A stretch of 64,000 nt of DNA from Acanthochlamys bracteata. Its lineage: Eukaryota; Streptophyta; Magnoliopsida; Pandanales; Velloziaceae. Below the pieces are notes generated by a model. That model was not told where the DNA came from. It searched no databases and worked only from the letters and a program-made list of their open reading frames with translations. The translations under genes were made by a program, and so were the position numbers. The stretch spans positions 10,917,001 to 10,981,000 of the forward strand of contig CM034126.1 in assembly GCA_019914995.1 (NCBI GenBank), read 5' to 3'. Below, piece after piece: positions 26,001-38,563 of this stretch. Positions within the stretch are counted from its first letter, which is position 1; every line of letters starts with the position of its first letter.

Positions 26001-27832
26001 TAATTTCTTTAGATTTTCTGGTTTTGTGTATGGTTAAAAGAGTTCTTGTACGTTCAGGTTTAGAAGTTGCTGAATCTCTTAACTTTATAACTAAAGTCTG
26101 TAGTAATAGTTGAAATCACTAGTAGTAGCTTCATAAAGTTCTAACCAAATATTCTATCTGATTGTTACCTACTTGACCTTCTTATATTGATAAGAGTTCT
26201 CTAAATATTTGTAAACACAATATAATAGCTGCATAAAGCAGCTGAGTTAATAGTCTTTTAAATCTTGCAATAGAAGAGTTAATAACAAGTTATATGAAAG
26301 TTATAGCTATATATTATCCAATGTTTCCACTTATCCATGTGAAACTCTTCACTGCAAAAGCTGATGGGGCTGACTGCAACCACATTTTGGAAAAAGTGTT
26401 CAATTTGAGATACTTGATTTTTTCAGTGGATGGCTGTATATGCACTCTGCGTGCACCTGAATCATTTCAATATCCTCCTCAAAAGAATGAAACTCATATA
26501 CCTTCTTTATAATTGGCTAGACATGTGGGTCCTTTTCCTTCTGGTGTTATTCTGCACTCGTATCTTGGCTCTGCTGAGATGGTTCCTGAACTTGCCAAGC
26601 TTGGGTGTTATTTTTCTTTTTCCGGCTTCCTCTTGTCCATGAAAATGGATAAAGCAAAGAAAATGCTTGAGGAGGTAAGTGAAAGAAAAATTTCTCATAT
26701 TGCCAACTTAATTTGTATGATTTTTTTCTGATGGCAGCTTCTTTAGGTACCTCTTGACAGAATCCTACTTGAGACTGATTGCCCAGATGCTTTCCCGAAG
26801 TTGAAGTCAAGTTCACCACCATCTTTTTCCTTAAAATGCTCTACTGTGCATGAGCTGCTAAGCCAGTTTGAAGATTCAGCTTCAGATACAGCTATTATCT
26901 CTCCAGATGAGCATAACCATCCAGCCAACATTCATACTGTGAGTTTATGATACGCTTTATATGTTGGATGCTTTGTCTGGTACTTTGTTTTATATGGTCA
27001 TAGGCAACACTCCAATCTCATACTTAACAATATCCATAGTTTATATTGCTATATGAGAAGAAATTCTGTTAAGCAGTCAATTTTTCAATATAGTGAAACT
27101 TTCATGAATATTCTCTGACATCATTAAGAAATTTGAACCAGAAGGCAAACCAGATGCATACATAACCTACATAGAAGTAAATTGGCCTTTTTTAAGTTTG
27201 TATTCTCAAAGAGTTCCAATTAAGCCAATTTTGCAGCAGTATTGGTTGAAGTGCAAGAATGAATGATCACTGCAATGCACAGTCTTCTCTTTTGGCAGTC
27301 AATGGGACAAGTAAAATTGGTAATTGGAAATAGTAGGTAATTCTACTGAAATGATGAAAACGGATAGAGCTACATAAATTTTTTCAGAGAGTGGATGGTT
27401 GAAATCATAATTCTGATGAAAAAATCGTAGAGATCATAATACATAATCATGAAACATGTGCATCATCACTTCTTTTGTAATCCTGATTGTTGATTTTGCT
27501 GGGCAGTTCTTATTACTATTCTGTCCTTTTCCCCCAATAGCAGCACTAGTGTGCAATAGACATAGATATTAATATTTCATTACTTCAATGAGTTTGCGCA
27601 AGTAGTTGGAGTCCTCTTTGAGATGATTCTCTCTTGAAAATTTTCATTATTCTATGTAGTTGCTAGACTATCTTATTATTAACGAAGCATGAGTGTTCTT
27701 CAGGTACTGAATTACGTAGCAACTTTGCTTGACATGCCAGAAGAGAAGCTTGCAGAAGCTAGCTACAGTAACACAATACGGCTTTTCTCTTATCCTGGTT
27801 CAGGTGTGCATGAAGGAGTTTCAGAAGAGTAG
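23075..27832 (+). CDS. TatD-family metal-dependent deoxyribonuclease, 8 exons
   Basis: This encodes a 302-residue TatD-type hydrolase, a TIM-barrel metallo-enzyme family with 3'-5' exonuclease and DNA repair roles. Exons: 23075-23200, 23310-23383, 24219-24300, 24406-24456, 25328-25428, 26521-26674, 26747-26938, 27704-27832; total 909 nt with intact frame. Metal ligands expected for the family are visible: DAHCHLQD at the N-terminus (HxH), GEIGIDKG (Glu), VSVHCVRA (His), VILHSYLGS (His) and LETDCPDA (Asp). GLHPW is also present. The ATG at 23075 is the first in frame and is followed at once by KLFDAHCHLQ; the open frame extends upstream only to a TTG. The exon 3 acceptor is purine-rich (gagaaaaaaag), which is weak, but the joined protein matches the family. 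A tandem duplication of 86 bp covers the end of exon 4. Confidence 0.9.
24439..24595 (+). repeat. 86-bp tandem duplication at the exon 4 donor of the TatD gene
   Basis: The sequence atcgagttctctgaacaggt and the following 50 bases or so occur at 24439 and again at 24525. The unit includes the last 18 coding bases of exon 4 and its GT donor, so a second, nearly identical donor lies 86 bases downstream (24543). Use of the second site would shift the frame. Confidence 0.85.
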
Positions 27833-30396
27833 AGCTATCTACCTCCCTTCCTTTGTCTCTTGGCATCACCAGAGTGTACAAAATGCTGCATGTATGCTAA
27901 GAAGCAGCTCTGATGCACTGTAAATATTTGAAATTCCAACGTGAAAGGACCAAAACATATGTTTAGGAAGACAGTTGAGAGATTTTCAAAATAATATGAT
28001 CAGGTAACTAACTTAATAGCTTTCTGCATTTTGAAGCTTCGGACATATGCTATCTTTGTTACAGAGATTGAAATGAGAATTGGGAAACATAAGAAGTATC
28101 TACCCTAGAGTACCAGTTGTAACTCGAAAATCTTTGCCTCTTCCTGGTTTCAAACTAGGCAATCCTCTCCCTTGTGTTTAAGGTTATAGTTTGCACGAGC
28201 ATTCATGAACTATGGAAACATGTTTAAGTTGGGATATAGCTGTTTTAAAGCATTATTGTTCCCTGCAAACACTCATTGTTGAGCCCTACCATCAAGTGGA
28301 ACAAGACGGGTTTCCCATTTGAATTAGAAGGCCTGCACTGAACTCTGTGCAGCTTATTTCTAGCTTAAATTTTAGACTAGATTGGTTTCTTCATAAAGAC
28401 AACATAGTGAACCCATCCAACTTGTGTCAGGAATCTATAAAGAATGCCGGCTTTTGTTGTTATAAGCTTTAGAAAGGACATCTATATGTCCTAAACATTT
28501 TTTATTTAACATCATTGTTCTCAATCTGGTCTTTCCCTTTGGAAAATAGCAACAACCAGCTACTTAAAAGTTTCTAGAACCTAGATTCTCAAAACCATCT
28601 TAAAGATCATTCATTAGTGCTACTGCCAAATCTTTGAGTATCCCATATTCTTCAATTCTTTTGGCACCATAATATTATGATTTTCTGAGGCATCACTAAC
28701 CGCATGAGTTAATAAATTCAGTTTATCCATTCTACAACGTTTGATTTGCTGAGAAGTGGGGAATTTGTGAACGGTAACTTACCCATTTTAAAAAGTTGAT
28801 CTTGTTTAACCAAACCGAATATTTTCTCCATACTTCCACCAGAAACAAAGGATGGCAAAAAAAAGTTGCAAGGGTAGCGTGCGTGAAGTCTCCAAATCCA
28901 ATCAATTGAGAAAAGAAAAAGGAATGGTTGAAGATGAGACTTCTCCACGTAGGATAATCGTGGATGTTTATGCATTGCAGCGTCATCGTCGGAACCAGCT
29001 CAAATGAAAGACAAATTAGCATAAATAACATATATGGATTTGTTGGATTATAAAGTTCCATAATCTTACTTTAATCAAATGCATGCCTATCTCCATTGAT
29101 TTAGTTGTTATTAATTAACTGGTGAACAATGGAAACTTGTGGTTGGTGTGGGGTATGTACTAATTAATTCACAGAAATTGATTCTCCTTTGAATTAAACT
29201 TTATTTATTTAATAAGTGGTAGGTTTTAAAAATTTTGAGTGGCATCTCAATATAATATTGCTAAAAAACTATTAGGTGCAGTTGAAAATGAAACTGGGGA
29301 CTTATTATTACTTAAGAATGTTGGACCTTGCTAGTTGTTTTTTACGTTATCTGCGAGTACTGTACATATGTTGAACTGAGTAGTATATACACAGGGGTTA
29401 GGAGCAGAGTTTTCTTGTACTCGATAAAGTGAAGTGATGAGATATTGAAATGTCCAGCTTGTGTTCTTTGTGTGAACCTGAAAACAGAGAACTGTATTTA
29501 TTATAATTGATTAGTCAGTTTTTCATAGCACAGGTCTTTTTGATTTTTTTTTTTTGAATGCTGCAAAGAATTAGGATGTAGTTATTCACTACATCAATTG
29601 TTAAGCTCTTGAGTGAGAGTGCATTGGTTCAGAATGAGCAAGTTCGCGTTAACGTAACTGTAGAACACTGAATTGAAGAATTCGGAAACACACATGGTAT
29701 CGTTAATGTTTACGGAACTGAGTAGAATGGATTTTCTACTTGTTTGAATCTATTATCAGTCTTTTATGACCAACAAAATTGATGATTATGTTTACAATGG
29801 CTGCTAGCAAAAGAGCGAACCAAAATTAGAGATTTCTTTTTTCTAGTTTTTCCTGCAGTCTCGCCTACCGTTCGGTAGGTATTATCAATTTATTTTGTCC
29901 TTCTAGTTTATTAGGTCACTTTAATAGAAGAGATTGTCTGGAAGAATATTGCGTCCAAAACTTTATTAGAAGCACAAGTTAGAACTTTCTTCATTTGCAC
30001 ATAATCTCCACCATATGAATCACTTCCTTTGAAAGATTGATCCGCTGACAAATAGGTGATCAGATATATAATTGTTTTTCTTACCAAACTCCTAAGCTAG
30101 CAAAACAAAATAGAAAAAAAAAAGTTGTTCATTCATGAAAGGATTCAAGAAGAAACTTGTAACACAAACCTTTGTCTTGATTCAGTAAGACAAATTCATT
30201 TATCATACTACAACCAAAACTTCCATAGACCCATGAAAGAATACATCTTAATTAATAACCTTTATTCATTACTTCAGCCATATGCAATCTGCATAACCTC
30301 AATGATCCAAAGATTAAAGTAAACTTACTCCAAGACCACTTCCCCATATGTACATATTCATCTTGCCTTAACCCTTAGGCTTTCATCTTCCATTTT
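27833..30396. other. Intergenic region between convergent TatD and HIPP genes
   Basis: No recognisable gene was found here. The outer parts should hold the 3'UTRs of the two convergent genes. A small basic open frame of 51 codons (28852-29007, plus strand) and longer minus-strand frames opposite it (28718-29061) resemble no family I know. There are no clear inverted or direct repeats apart from short A/T runs. Confidence 0.5.
28852..29007 (+). CDS. Possible small ORF, 51 residues, unknown
   Basis: This open frame starts with ATG and encodes a short, strongly charged protein (MAKKSCKG at the start; basic end with QRHRRNQLK). It lies alone in the intergenic region between the TatD and HIPP genes. 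There is no signal peptide, so it does not look like a secreted plant peptide precursor, and no known small-peptide motif (CLE, RTFL/DVL, RGF) was seen. It may well be a chance frame or part of an unseen spliced transcript. Confidence 0.15.
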   Translation: MAKKSCKGSVREVSKSNQLRKEKGMVEDETSPRRIIVDVYALQRHRRNQLK

Positions 30397-31849
30397 TCAC
30401 ATTACAGAACAACCGCTTGGGTTTTCTTCGGCACTCTGGACGTGGTACGTAGATGGAGTAGACGGATGGTAGTTGTAGTTATTGTAGGCATGAGAATTCA
30501 CGTACGGATGGTTGTAGTTTGGATGAGAATACATGTAAGGATAGGCGTTAGTTGCCATGAAAGAATGATTGTAAGCTTTGTAAGGATTGAAGTGTGCAGC
30601 AGCCATTAGTTCTGGAGGGTAACTTGGAGGCTTCTTCTCTGCAGATTCCTCTTTCTTCTTCGGTTCCTCTGCTTTCTTCTTCTCTTCTTCCTTCTTTTCT
30701 TCTTCTTTCTTCGGCTCTTCCTTCTTTTCTTCTTTCTTTTCTTCCTCTTTCTTTGGTTCTTCCTTCTTTTCTTCTTTCTTTTCTTCCTCTTTCTTTGGTT
30801 CCTCCTTCTTGGGCTCTTCCTTCTTCTCTGGCTCCTTTGCCGGTCCAACGGTTAAAATCTCCGTTCGCCCGTTTTTCCTTAGTTTGCTAACCACATCAAC
30901 GGGGTCGACGGTTCCGATGACAGTTAGCTTCTGCTCCTTCATGTTAATGGAGAGTTCATCGACGCCTGTGAATTGTTTGATTTAAAAATCTTAGCATGAG
31001 AAAGCAGCTCAAGAATTTCTTAAATTGGAGATAAAACTGATGAGAGCTGTAACCTGAAAGAGTTGACACAGCTTTCATTGCCTTCTGCTTGGCTTTGTCA
31101 TCGTGTAAATCCAGTAACTTGACGATGATTTTCTGAAATCAACAGCAATATATTACGAACTACAAACTTGATAAGTGATACAGATTAATCTTTGATCATT
31201 TGCAATGAAATGAATCGTGCAAGAAGAAAGGAACTTCTAATAAGTTCGGATCTTTACAAAAGTTAATCCCTTTGAGAATCATGCTTTGAATCTCCAAAAG
31301 ACATGCACGAACTTGCAGAGCGAGATAAAGGCGAACAGAGGATTCGGAATCAAAGTAAGGCAATGCTCTAATTAATGAAAAGCATGAGATATTCTACAAG
31401 TAGGAGAATGATCCTTGTGAGAATCCATATCAGTGCTCAAGAATCTAACCTTCATCTCCTCCATCACAAAATTCAGGTCCCTCAGGGCTAGAGATTTCAG
31501 AGAAGAAACGCAGAACAAAGCTATATATTTACAACTACTATCCTCATCAACCAATCAACACCACAAAAACTGCCAAAAGCAAGAAGAAGAGAAAAACCAA
31601 AAAAAAAAAAAAGGAAGAGAATCTAATCTTCATTCCGTGATTTTCATCAACCCTAAGGCCACCACAGAAGAAAGAAAGAAAGATAAAGAAAGCTAGTGGT
31701 TTAATTTAACGCCAGAAAACCAAACGCTAAGAGAATTTTGGAAAAGCTGAAATGCAATACAAGCACAAGAATCTATGAAACTCAACCCCAATCTTCATGC
31801 AACCACAAAAAGAGTGCCATCAGTAGAACAATTGGAATCTTACCTTCAT
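30397..31849 (-). CDS. Heavy-metal-associated isoprenylated plant protein (HIPP), 3 exons
   Basis: This encodes a 217-residue HIPP. Exons on the minus strand: 31849-31844 (only ATGAAG), 31132-31054 and 30965-30397; total 654 nt. Residues 1-70 or so form an HMA fold ([20 protein letters not shown], then [20 protein letters not shown] and VDVVSKLRK). The CxxC metal-binding pair of classical HMA domains is replaced by LDLHDD, so copper or zinc binding by that site is doubtful. A long Lys/Glu block with repeating [14 protein letters not shown] units follows, then a Tyr/Asn/His/Pro-rich tail. The last four residues are CSVM, a CaaX box predicting farnesylation and membrane attachment. It is closest to the HIPP39-like group as I recall it. 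A second ATGAAG followed by GT lies at 31455-31450 and could serve as an alternative first exon. Confidence 0.87.
30640..30830 (-). repeat. Lys/Glu-coding minisatellite inside the HIPP gene
   Basis: Imperfect 42-bp units of C/T-rich sequence on the plus strand (ttcttctttcttttcttcct) encode repeated [14 protein letters not shown] blocks in the last exon. Such purine-only coding repeats readily change in length between alleles. They also create long spurious frames on the opposite strand and in the other minus-strand frame. Confidence 0.75.
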
Positions 31850-33470
31850 CTTAATTTGTTTTCACTCCAGAAATCAAGTATTCAAAATAGAGAGTACTTA
31901 GAAATAAGAGACGATAGAGATAGAGAAGAAGTCTTGGAAAAGAGAATGGAGAAGAAAAAGAAAAATGTCAAACAAATGTGGCGGCTCTCCTACGCATGCT
32001 GCTAAGGGCAGAGCTTATATTTGCTACTACACTAAAAATTTATTCAGAAAGTCCAGAATGTCATGTTCATTTTTTCCCCCCTCAATTCTTGCTAACATTT
32101 TCAATAATTTCAAGAGTTTTTCTTCTTTTCCCTCATATTACATATAATTCATTTTCAGTAATACTAGGAGGCATTACACATCTCGGGGCTCTCTTTACTG
32201 AAAGAGTGTTTTGTGGAATTCATTTTTTCTCCTCTAGAATTTGCCTATAATTGTTTTTTTTCTTTCAATTTGCCTCAAGACACATATAAGTATATAACTT
32301 ACTTTTCAACTCAATTCTAAAAAAAAACTCACTTTGGTGAAAGCGAAATACGCTCTAAGTTTTAAGCATTTGTCTACATAGAAGCAAGAATTTCTTTAAG
32401 CAAAACTACAACTTTATTATATATGGCTTAGTGATTTCTGAATCTACCAGGCCATGGCAACATGTACACGTACATGTTTTTACTTTAGCTTGCGTGGTTG
32501 AGAACGACCAGCTACCAATAACACTACGCTGCAGTCCTTTTCTTAATTGTTTACTTAACAAAAGTCTTGTTAAGCTGAGAGCGAGTACAGACTTCGTAAT
32601 GAGGACGTCGACGGTGAAGTTTGATTGCTTTGATTTGATTCTCTTCATCGCCGATGACAACGTCCCCAGAGTTGCCGGAATCAATTTGCCACTGCTATTA
32701 CCTAGTTGGTTCTCTTTAACCATGTTGGGCAAGTTTCAAGAAGGCAACGTTTCTAGGCACGAGTAATAAAAGCAGTTGCCAAGAGTAATGGTAGCTTGAA
32801 ATCAAAATATAGAAATACCAACGCCAATAAGTCCAAATTAAAGTCTATCATATTTTTTTCTAAAACTTTTATATTAAACTTCCATTAAATTTAGAAAAAG
32901 GAATCTCCATATATAGAGAAATTTTTTCTTGTGCTCAAAATTGACAAGAAAGTAATGAACTAGTATTCATTTGTTTCTATCTATCATGACTCAAATAGGT
33001 TAGATTTTTTTTTGGTTGATAATTACTGCAACTATTATTATGCCCATTTTATAGGTGTACAAGGACATTTTCCAAACACTCATAATTCTACTTTTCACGT
33101 GCAACTCAGAACTCCACTTTTACATGCAGAACTTCAGTTTTAACTTTCTTATTTGCATGCTTTCTAATATAATTATATTTTTTAATTTTCAACATATTTT
33201 AAAAATAATTAAAATATAAACACTGAATTTTACTTTCATTTATTTTTAAAAAAATTTTATTTTTTATTTTTTACTTTCATGAAATTTAATTACGGTTATT
33301 TGAAATACGACCTAATAATAACTACAGCAGAATAATTTTTATTCTATAGGCCCAAAGCCCAATATAGGTGCTTAAATTCAATTTGGGCTAAAACAGGCCT
33401 GCTAAGAAACTGTTCAACAAAGTTGGAAAGAAGAAAGAGATAAGAATGTGAAGAAGAAGAAGAAGACCAG
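31850..33470. other. Divergent intergenic region between HIPP and LCBK2-like genes
   Basis: This is a head-to-head spacer. The left part (to about 32000) is the HIPP 5'UTR and promoter; the right part (from about 33300) leads into the lipid kinase gene, with a purine-rich gaagaagaagaag leader just before its ATG. Overlapping open frames at 32406-32766 on both strands resemble no known protein. Bases 32850-33300 are AT-rich. No RNA gene was recognised. Confidence 0.45.
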
Positions 33471-36400
33471 ATGGCAGCAATGGCGATGACGAACCCTGCG
33501 CTCGAACTCTCTTCAACCTCCGACAACGCCGCCATCTCCAATCGGTCCAAGAGAAACTTCGTCTTCGTTGTTAACCCTAAAGGTGAACGAATTACCTCCC
33601 TCCCTCTTCTTCTGCGGACTCCATCTATCCGAATTCACTGTCTGACATTCTAGTTTCTCAAGTAACACAAGCAGTGCTAAACAAAACTTAATTTGAATTA
33701 CATTCAAGAAAGGGACTGTCTTTTTTAATCTTGCTCTACGAAAGGAGCTATCTTTTTAATCTGAAAAATACGATCGTGATTGATAGTGGGATTTTGGATT
33801 ATGGTTTAGGAGCAAATGGACGCACTGGAAAAGAGTGGAAGAAGCTGCTGCCGTACCTCAGGACACAGCTTAGTGGGCAATGCCATGTAAGCTATTTCTA
33901 TCTCTTCGTCCTTGTGTTATCTCTACGGCATCATAGCAAACATGTTAGTTGAATAATACCTGAGAATTTGCAAACTGAGTGAAAATACCAGTCGTGGATA
34001 CATAAGGATGATCTAGACCATTGGGTGATGCTACTCCTCTACTGGTTTTATGTTGTATACTAGGTTTGGCATGGATGACTGAAGGTCATCATCTCATACT
34101 CCCAGCTTTCAGTATGTTATCATGCATTGTTATGTCTTAATTCATGTGTTTATGTAGTTTAAATTGCAAATTGTGTGTCACTAGCTTTATGCATATGGTG
34201 TTTTGTATTCAGAGAGGTATTTATATTGTTGTTATTATCATTTTCTACATACTAAGTGTAGTTATGCCTGTACTTTCTTAGACATTCGCTTTTATCCTGC
34301 TATGTAGATGGTGAGTGAAGATCCTTACATCTAGTCTATAAAACTATTTTTGGCAAAACAGAGCTCACTGTCTTTTTTTTGTAAATTTGATTGCTTCAGA
34401 TGATAATACCTAATTGTATTTGATCTTCAGATACACGAGTCAATGACATCAGGTCCTTTTCACGCTATGGACATAACAAGAGAGGTAATGTTTCTCTGCA
34501 GAGCAAATGATCCATATATCTGTGCAAGTTTCTATCTCTTGTTGCTTGAGACATCTACCTTCTATTTAGGCAATTAGGGAAGGGGCAGATGCTGTGATAG
34601 CTGTTGGAGGTGATGGTACTCTTCATGAGGTTAGAGCATATTTACAGATGCTATGTTCTTTGTTTGGGAACCTATATTAATGCTCTTGTCTAGTATGCCT
34701 ATATTTCTTGTTGACAGCTTTGAATATAGAAGTGAAACTTATAAATAATTGTAAAATAGAAACCAATTGATGATATGCTAATGTGTTGGCTAATTGTTAG
34801 AATTATGCTAAGGTTAGAATGATTTCTTTTGAGAATTTATCCCTTGTTTTGACGTATTCTATTCGATGTTTGTGATATTTATATATAGTTTTTTTATGTA
34901 TTGCGTTTATGCTTCATTTAGGAGCAGGTCTGTTGTGGTCTTGACAGAAGCTTCCGTTTTTGTAACAAATTATGTTCCACAGTGATTTGGTTATCATACC
35001 ATTTACAACTATAATCTGAGGAACAACTGTTGGAAAATGTTCCAATCATCAGAACTCCCACTTTTGTACTTCTTTATTGTGGATGAGCCTGAAATCATAT
35101 TGATACATCTCTTACTTAGTTGGCGCCTTTTATGTATTTGCAGGTTGTAAATGGCTTCTTCTGGGAAGGGACTCCACTCCACACACTTGACAAAGCACCT
35201 GGACATTCAACTGCAATTGGTGTGAGTTAGTTCATGTGTCGTTGGAGTACTTAGTTTCTTTCATTTCTTGACTGTACATTTCAAAGTTACATCTCACTGA
35301 TGAATGTCTATTATTGTGCAGCTTATTCCACTGGGAACTGGTTCGGATTTTGCTAGAACATTTGGATGGTTAGATCATTCATATACTGTAGCCACTCTGA
35401 GTTGATTCAGTTGCCCCATAGTTGCCTAGTGAATTCATCCTTTTATAATTTATTTTCAGGAAAAATGATCCTTACGAGGCAGTAGAGCGAATAGCTAGAG
35501 GTTTGCATCTATCTTTACTTTCTCACAATTCCTTGAACTCAGTACATGTATCTTGGATGATTATGATAATCTTGATAAAGCTGTTGTTTGATTTCATTTT
35601 ACAGGATCAAAGTCTAAAATAGACGTGGGTAGTATTAGTGGAGGCGGAAAGCATCATTTCTTCATAAATGTGGCTGATTTACATCTGTAAGGTTATTTTT
35701 CATTTTGGTCATGTACAGTTGGTTCAGTGGTATCTCTCTTACTCTTATTGGGAAAACTTGCCAGGAGTGCTAAGGCAGGATTTTTTGCTTCCAAGTACAA
35801 ACAATTTGGAAATTTGTGCTATGTTTTTGGAGCTTTAAGAGCTTTTATGGGGCATAAAAATAGAGACCTTAAGATAAAGGTTTGCTCTTATGGTATTGTA
35901 TTCGTGCACATCTACAACTATATTGAACATTTAGAGGGATTATATTCATGTACTTGAATTTATGTAGCATGTTAGCCAAAGTCATTTGGTCATTACATTT
36001 ACGTGACACTTTTACAGATAAATGGAGGGGAATGGGAATTATTTGAAGGAGTGACTGCCCTCTGTATAGGAAATGCCAAATACTTTGGCGGAGGGATGAA
36101 AATTTGTCCATCAGCTAATCCTTTGAGTGGATATTTTGAGGTCCATCGTTTTCTTTTGCGACATTTTTTTCTTGTGTAGGACCTTATAATTTTGTGTGGT
36201 TGCGAACGGAAATTACTGATTACTGAGCTATTATTTACATTCGGCAGGTAGTGATTCTTCAAAAGTTCAAATGGTACGACTTCATCCTCAAGTTACATAA
36301 GCTATACAATGGAACCCATTTGTCAGAGAGAAACATTAGTACAAGAAGGTATCTTTCTACCAGGAATGAGAGCATATAGAAACCAACGTAAACATGTTTT

Positions 36401-36680
36401 CTTTCATTGTCGTCCAAAGAGTACATGTTCAGTGAAATTGAAATAATGTGTTAAGTAGAAACACATAGTCTTGAGACACAGATAAGATATCAGTTCATTC
36501 ATTTAGAAATGCGTAGTGTTCTGAGTAACGAGTTACCTTTTGTGATGCAGTGTCCAATCAATTGAAGTTGAGGAGGTCACAGCAACTGGAGATATCTATG
36601 TGCAATCTGATGGAGAGCATTTTGGATTTCTTCCAACAAACTTTTCAATATTGCCTTCAGCTATTGAATTTTTTGTGTAG
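33471..36680 (+). CDS. LCBK2: Sphingoid long-chain base kinase 2-like / DAGK-domain lipid kinase, 12 exons
   Basis: This encodes a 339-residue protein of the diacylglycerol/sphingosine kinase catalytic family, most like plant LCBK2, which phosphorylates sphingoid long-chain bases. Exons: 33471-33582, 33810-33886, 34431-34484, 34570-34629, 35144-35221, 35322-35368, 35460-35500, 35605-35686, 35765-35879, 36018-36140, 36248-36348, 36551-36680; sum 1,020 nt. Motifs: [18 protein letters not shown] (nucleotide-binding start of the domain), [18 protein letters not shown] (GGDGT signature), [33 protein letters not shown] and near the end [10 protein letters not shown]. The N-terminus is short and contains [11 protein letters not shown]; a mitochondrial targeting signal as annotated for some relatives is not obvious. 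The substrate (sphingoid base rather than diacylglycerol or ceramide) is inferred from family resemblance only. Confidence 0.9.
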
Positions 36681-37388
36681 AGCAGTTAAAAACATTTTCT
36701 TTTTTGTATTTAAGGGGTTTGACTGTGTTATAGCTTAAATACTTAAAACTCATATGTGTGTGGACTTTTAAAGTTGTGAGTGAAAGTGCTCACTATAGTA
36801 GTTGGAGATATTTGAAACTTCTTTCAGAATGTTGTATAATAATATTGTTGTATCAAAATACTTGATTTTCTTAATACAGAAGATTGTCTTTAGCATCCCA
36901 AGGAAGTGCAGATTTCTGTATCAAATTGCATAAAATTTCCTGCAGTCATCTCTTTTGCAATGCTGCAGAATATTATTGGCTATACATTTCCAACATCAAA
37001 ACTGTATGCTGGTATCCTACCACCACATATTAACTTGAACTGCTTGCTTCAGGTATTGAAAGGGTAACTTAAAGCCCCTTGAGCTACCTATACTTCTATA
37101 GGAAAGGTCACATATAGGCAAGAAGATACACAGCATCAAGAAGAGCAACTCAACTATACAGCGTACACAATATAGACGAAGTATCATGACAGTCTCTCTA
37201 CAATTCAGCATGTCATCTGAAAATCTCACCAGCAACTGTAACATATATATATACATATATTATTGAACCCATCCCACAGAAGCTGCAGCATGTTTGTCAG
37301 TAAAGATTTTGAAAGGAATAGCTTTGCTCTGATGAAATCTAGGGCATTGTCCTTTGAAGTAGGTTTTGGTAAATACGACCGATTAATA
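36681..37388. other. Convergent intergenic region (3' ends of LCBK2-like and DUF2358 genes)
   Basis: This is a short spacer between two genes transcribed toward each other. It should hold both 3'UTRs. No coding frame, repeat or RNA was recognised. Confidence 0.5.
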
Positions 37389-38563
37389 TCAAGGTTTCTG
37401 CCATACCCAGCGGCTTGGTTTGAATATCTGCCTAAGAAGTGCCATCTTCGGAACATTCCAATGCTCAACGTGCCTGAATTAACAGATGGTAAATCCTAAG
37501 TAAGCTCAGGAATTCAAACATCTTAAAGTGAAATTTTCACTAGGATCTCTGTACCTACAAACCCGCCCTGTTTGATCATCAAAATAGTACTCCGTATAAC
37601 CAGTTGCTGCGGAAAAATGAAAATAATGAGCTGCTTGAGCAAAGTCTAACTATCCAACTCCAAATGACGAAAGTACTTGAAACTAAATAACCACGACCTG
37701 AAAGAATAGGCCTCCAAGGGAATGACATGACGCAGCTGAATTTCCAATGCCCAACTGCTTTATCCTAGCCGATGAATATAGCAATTGAATATAGTGAAGT
37801 TACTACTAGTTCAATACACAAAGTATTCTTCTTTTGAAGTTCACAAGTGAGAGAAGGCGTCTACCTGAAAGTCCTCCCATTTCATGAGTTTCATGTTAGA
37901 CTTCACAAGCAATGATCCGAAATTTGAACAATTACGCTTAAAACGCCGAAGACCTCTAAACGAACCAGCTGGATCAGCAAATTCACAATCATCATTGTAA
38001 ACACTCAGAGTCAAGTTTCCTGGAAATTAGGCAAACTACCATAATAATCAGTGTATTAAAATTTAGCATAAGCATTTCTAGCATAAGCAATTAAAACCAG
38101 CTTCCATTTCCATGAAGTTCATTGACAAGCACAGATACAAACTGAGCACTCAAGAGTAAAGGGTACAGCAGAAAAGGATAACCAAATTACCAGTGACAAA
38201 ATAGGAACTCTCAAAATCTGCCTTGATTGCCTGTACCACTTCAACTCCCTCCAGCACAGCAGGCAAAGCCACATCATTAGTATCTTCAACCTCCTCCTCC
38301 GACTTCTCCTTCGACCTTAGCGAAGAGACAGCAATACCGAGCAGCTCTGAGCCATACCATGCTAGACGGAGCACAGCATTCTCTGTCGCTGAGGTCGACC
38401 TCGACGTTGAGCTCTTGATCCTCTCGGTCGCCGCCGGCCCCGAACTTTTCTTCGTTGCTTGCGCACGGACAGTTGCGGGTCCCACTTGATGTGGTCGGCA
38501 CCGGGTGGAAGAGAGTTGGTGCGAAGGAAGGAGAGGAGACGGTTTGTGGAGAGCTGGAGCCAT
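37389..38563 (-). CDS. Plastid-type DUF2358 family protein, 5 exons
   Basis: This encodes a 243-residue plant protein with a DUF2358 domain (a SnoaL-like fold family of unknown function, conserved in plants and cyanobacteria). Minus-strand exons: 38563-38191, 38019-37865, 37764-37698, 37606-37555, 37473-37389; sum 732 nt. The N-terminus (MAPALHKPSPLLPSHQLSST) is rich in Ser, Pro and Arg and lacks acidic residues, as in a chloroplast transit peptide. Then come ENAVLRLAWYGSELLGIAVS, YFVTGNLTL, DDCEFADPAGSFRGLRRFKR, NMKLMKWEDFQ, GHWKFSCVMSFPWRPILSAT, GYTEYYFDDQTGRVC and HVEHWNVPKMALLRQIFKPS. It resembles Arabidopsis At1g16320/At1g79510 as I remember them. No catalytic role is established. The transposon-like element starting at 38852 lies about 290 bases upstream of its ATG. 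Confidence 0.88.

Noticed and set aside
28718..29061. Minus-strand frames of 85 and 109 codons
   Set aside because: They overlap in two frames, show no domain, have hydrophobic random-like composition and no splice context.
30606..30890. Long open frames on the plus strand and in the alternate minus frame over the HIPP Lys/Glu block
   Set aside because: They are by-products of the purine-only coding repeat; the frame with the HMA domain and CaaX box explains the region.
32406..32766. Overlapping 108- and 111-codon frames on both strands in the HIPP-LCBK2 spacer
   Set aside because: There is no family resemblance, and the two frames are opposite strands of the same bases; chance open frames are likely.
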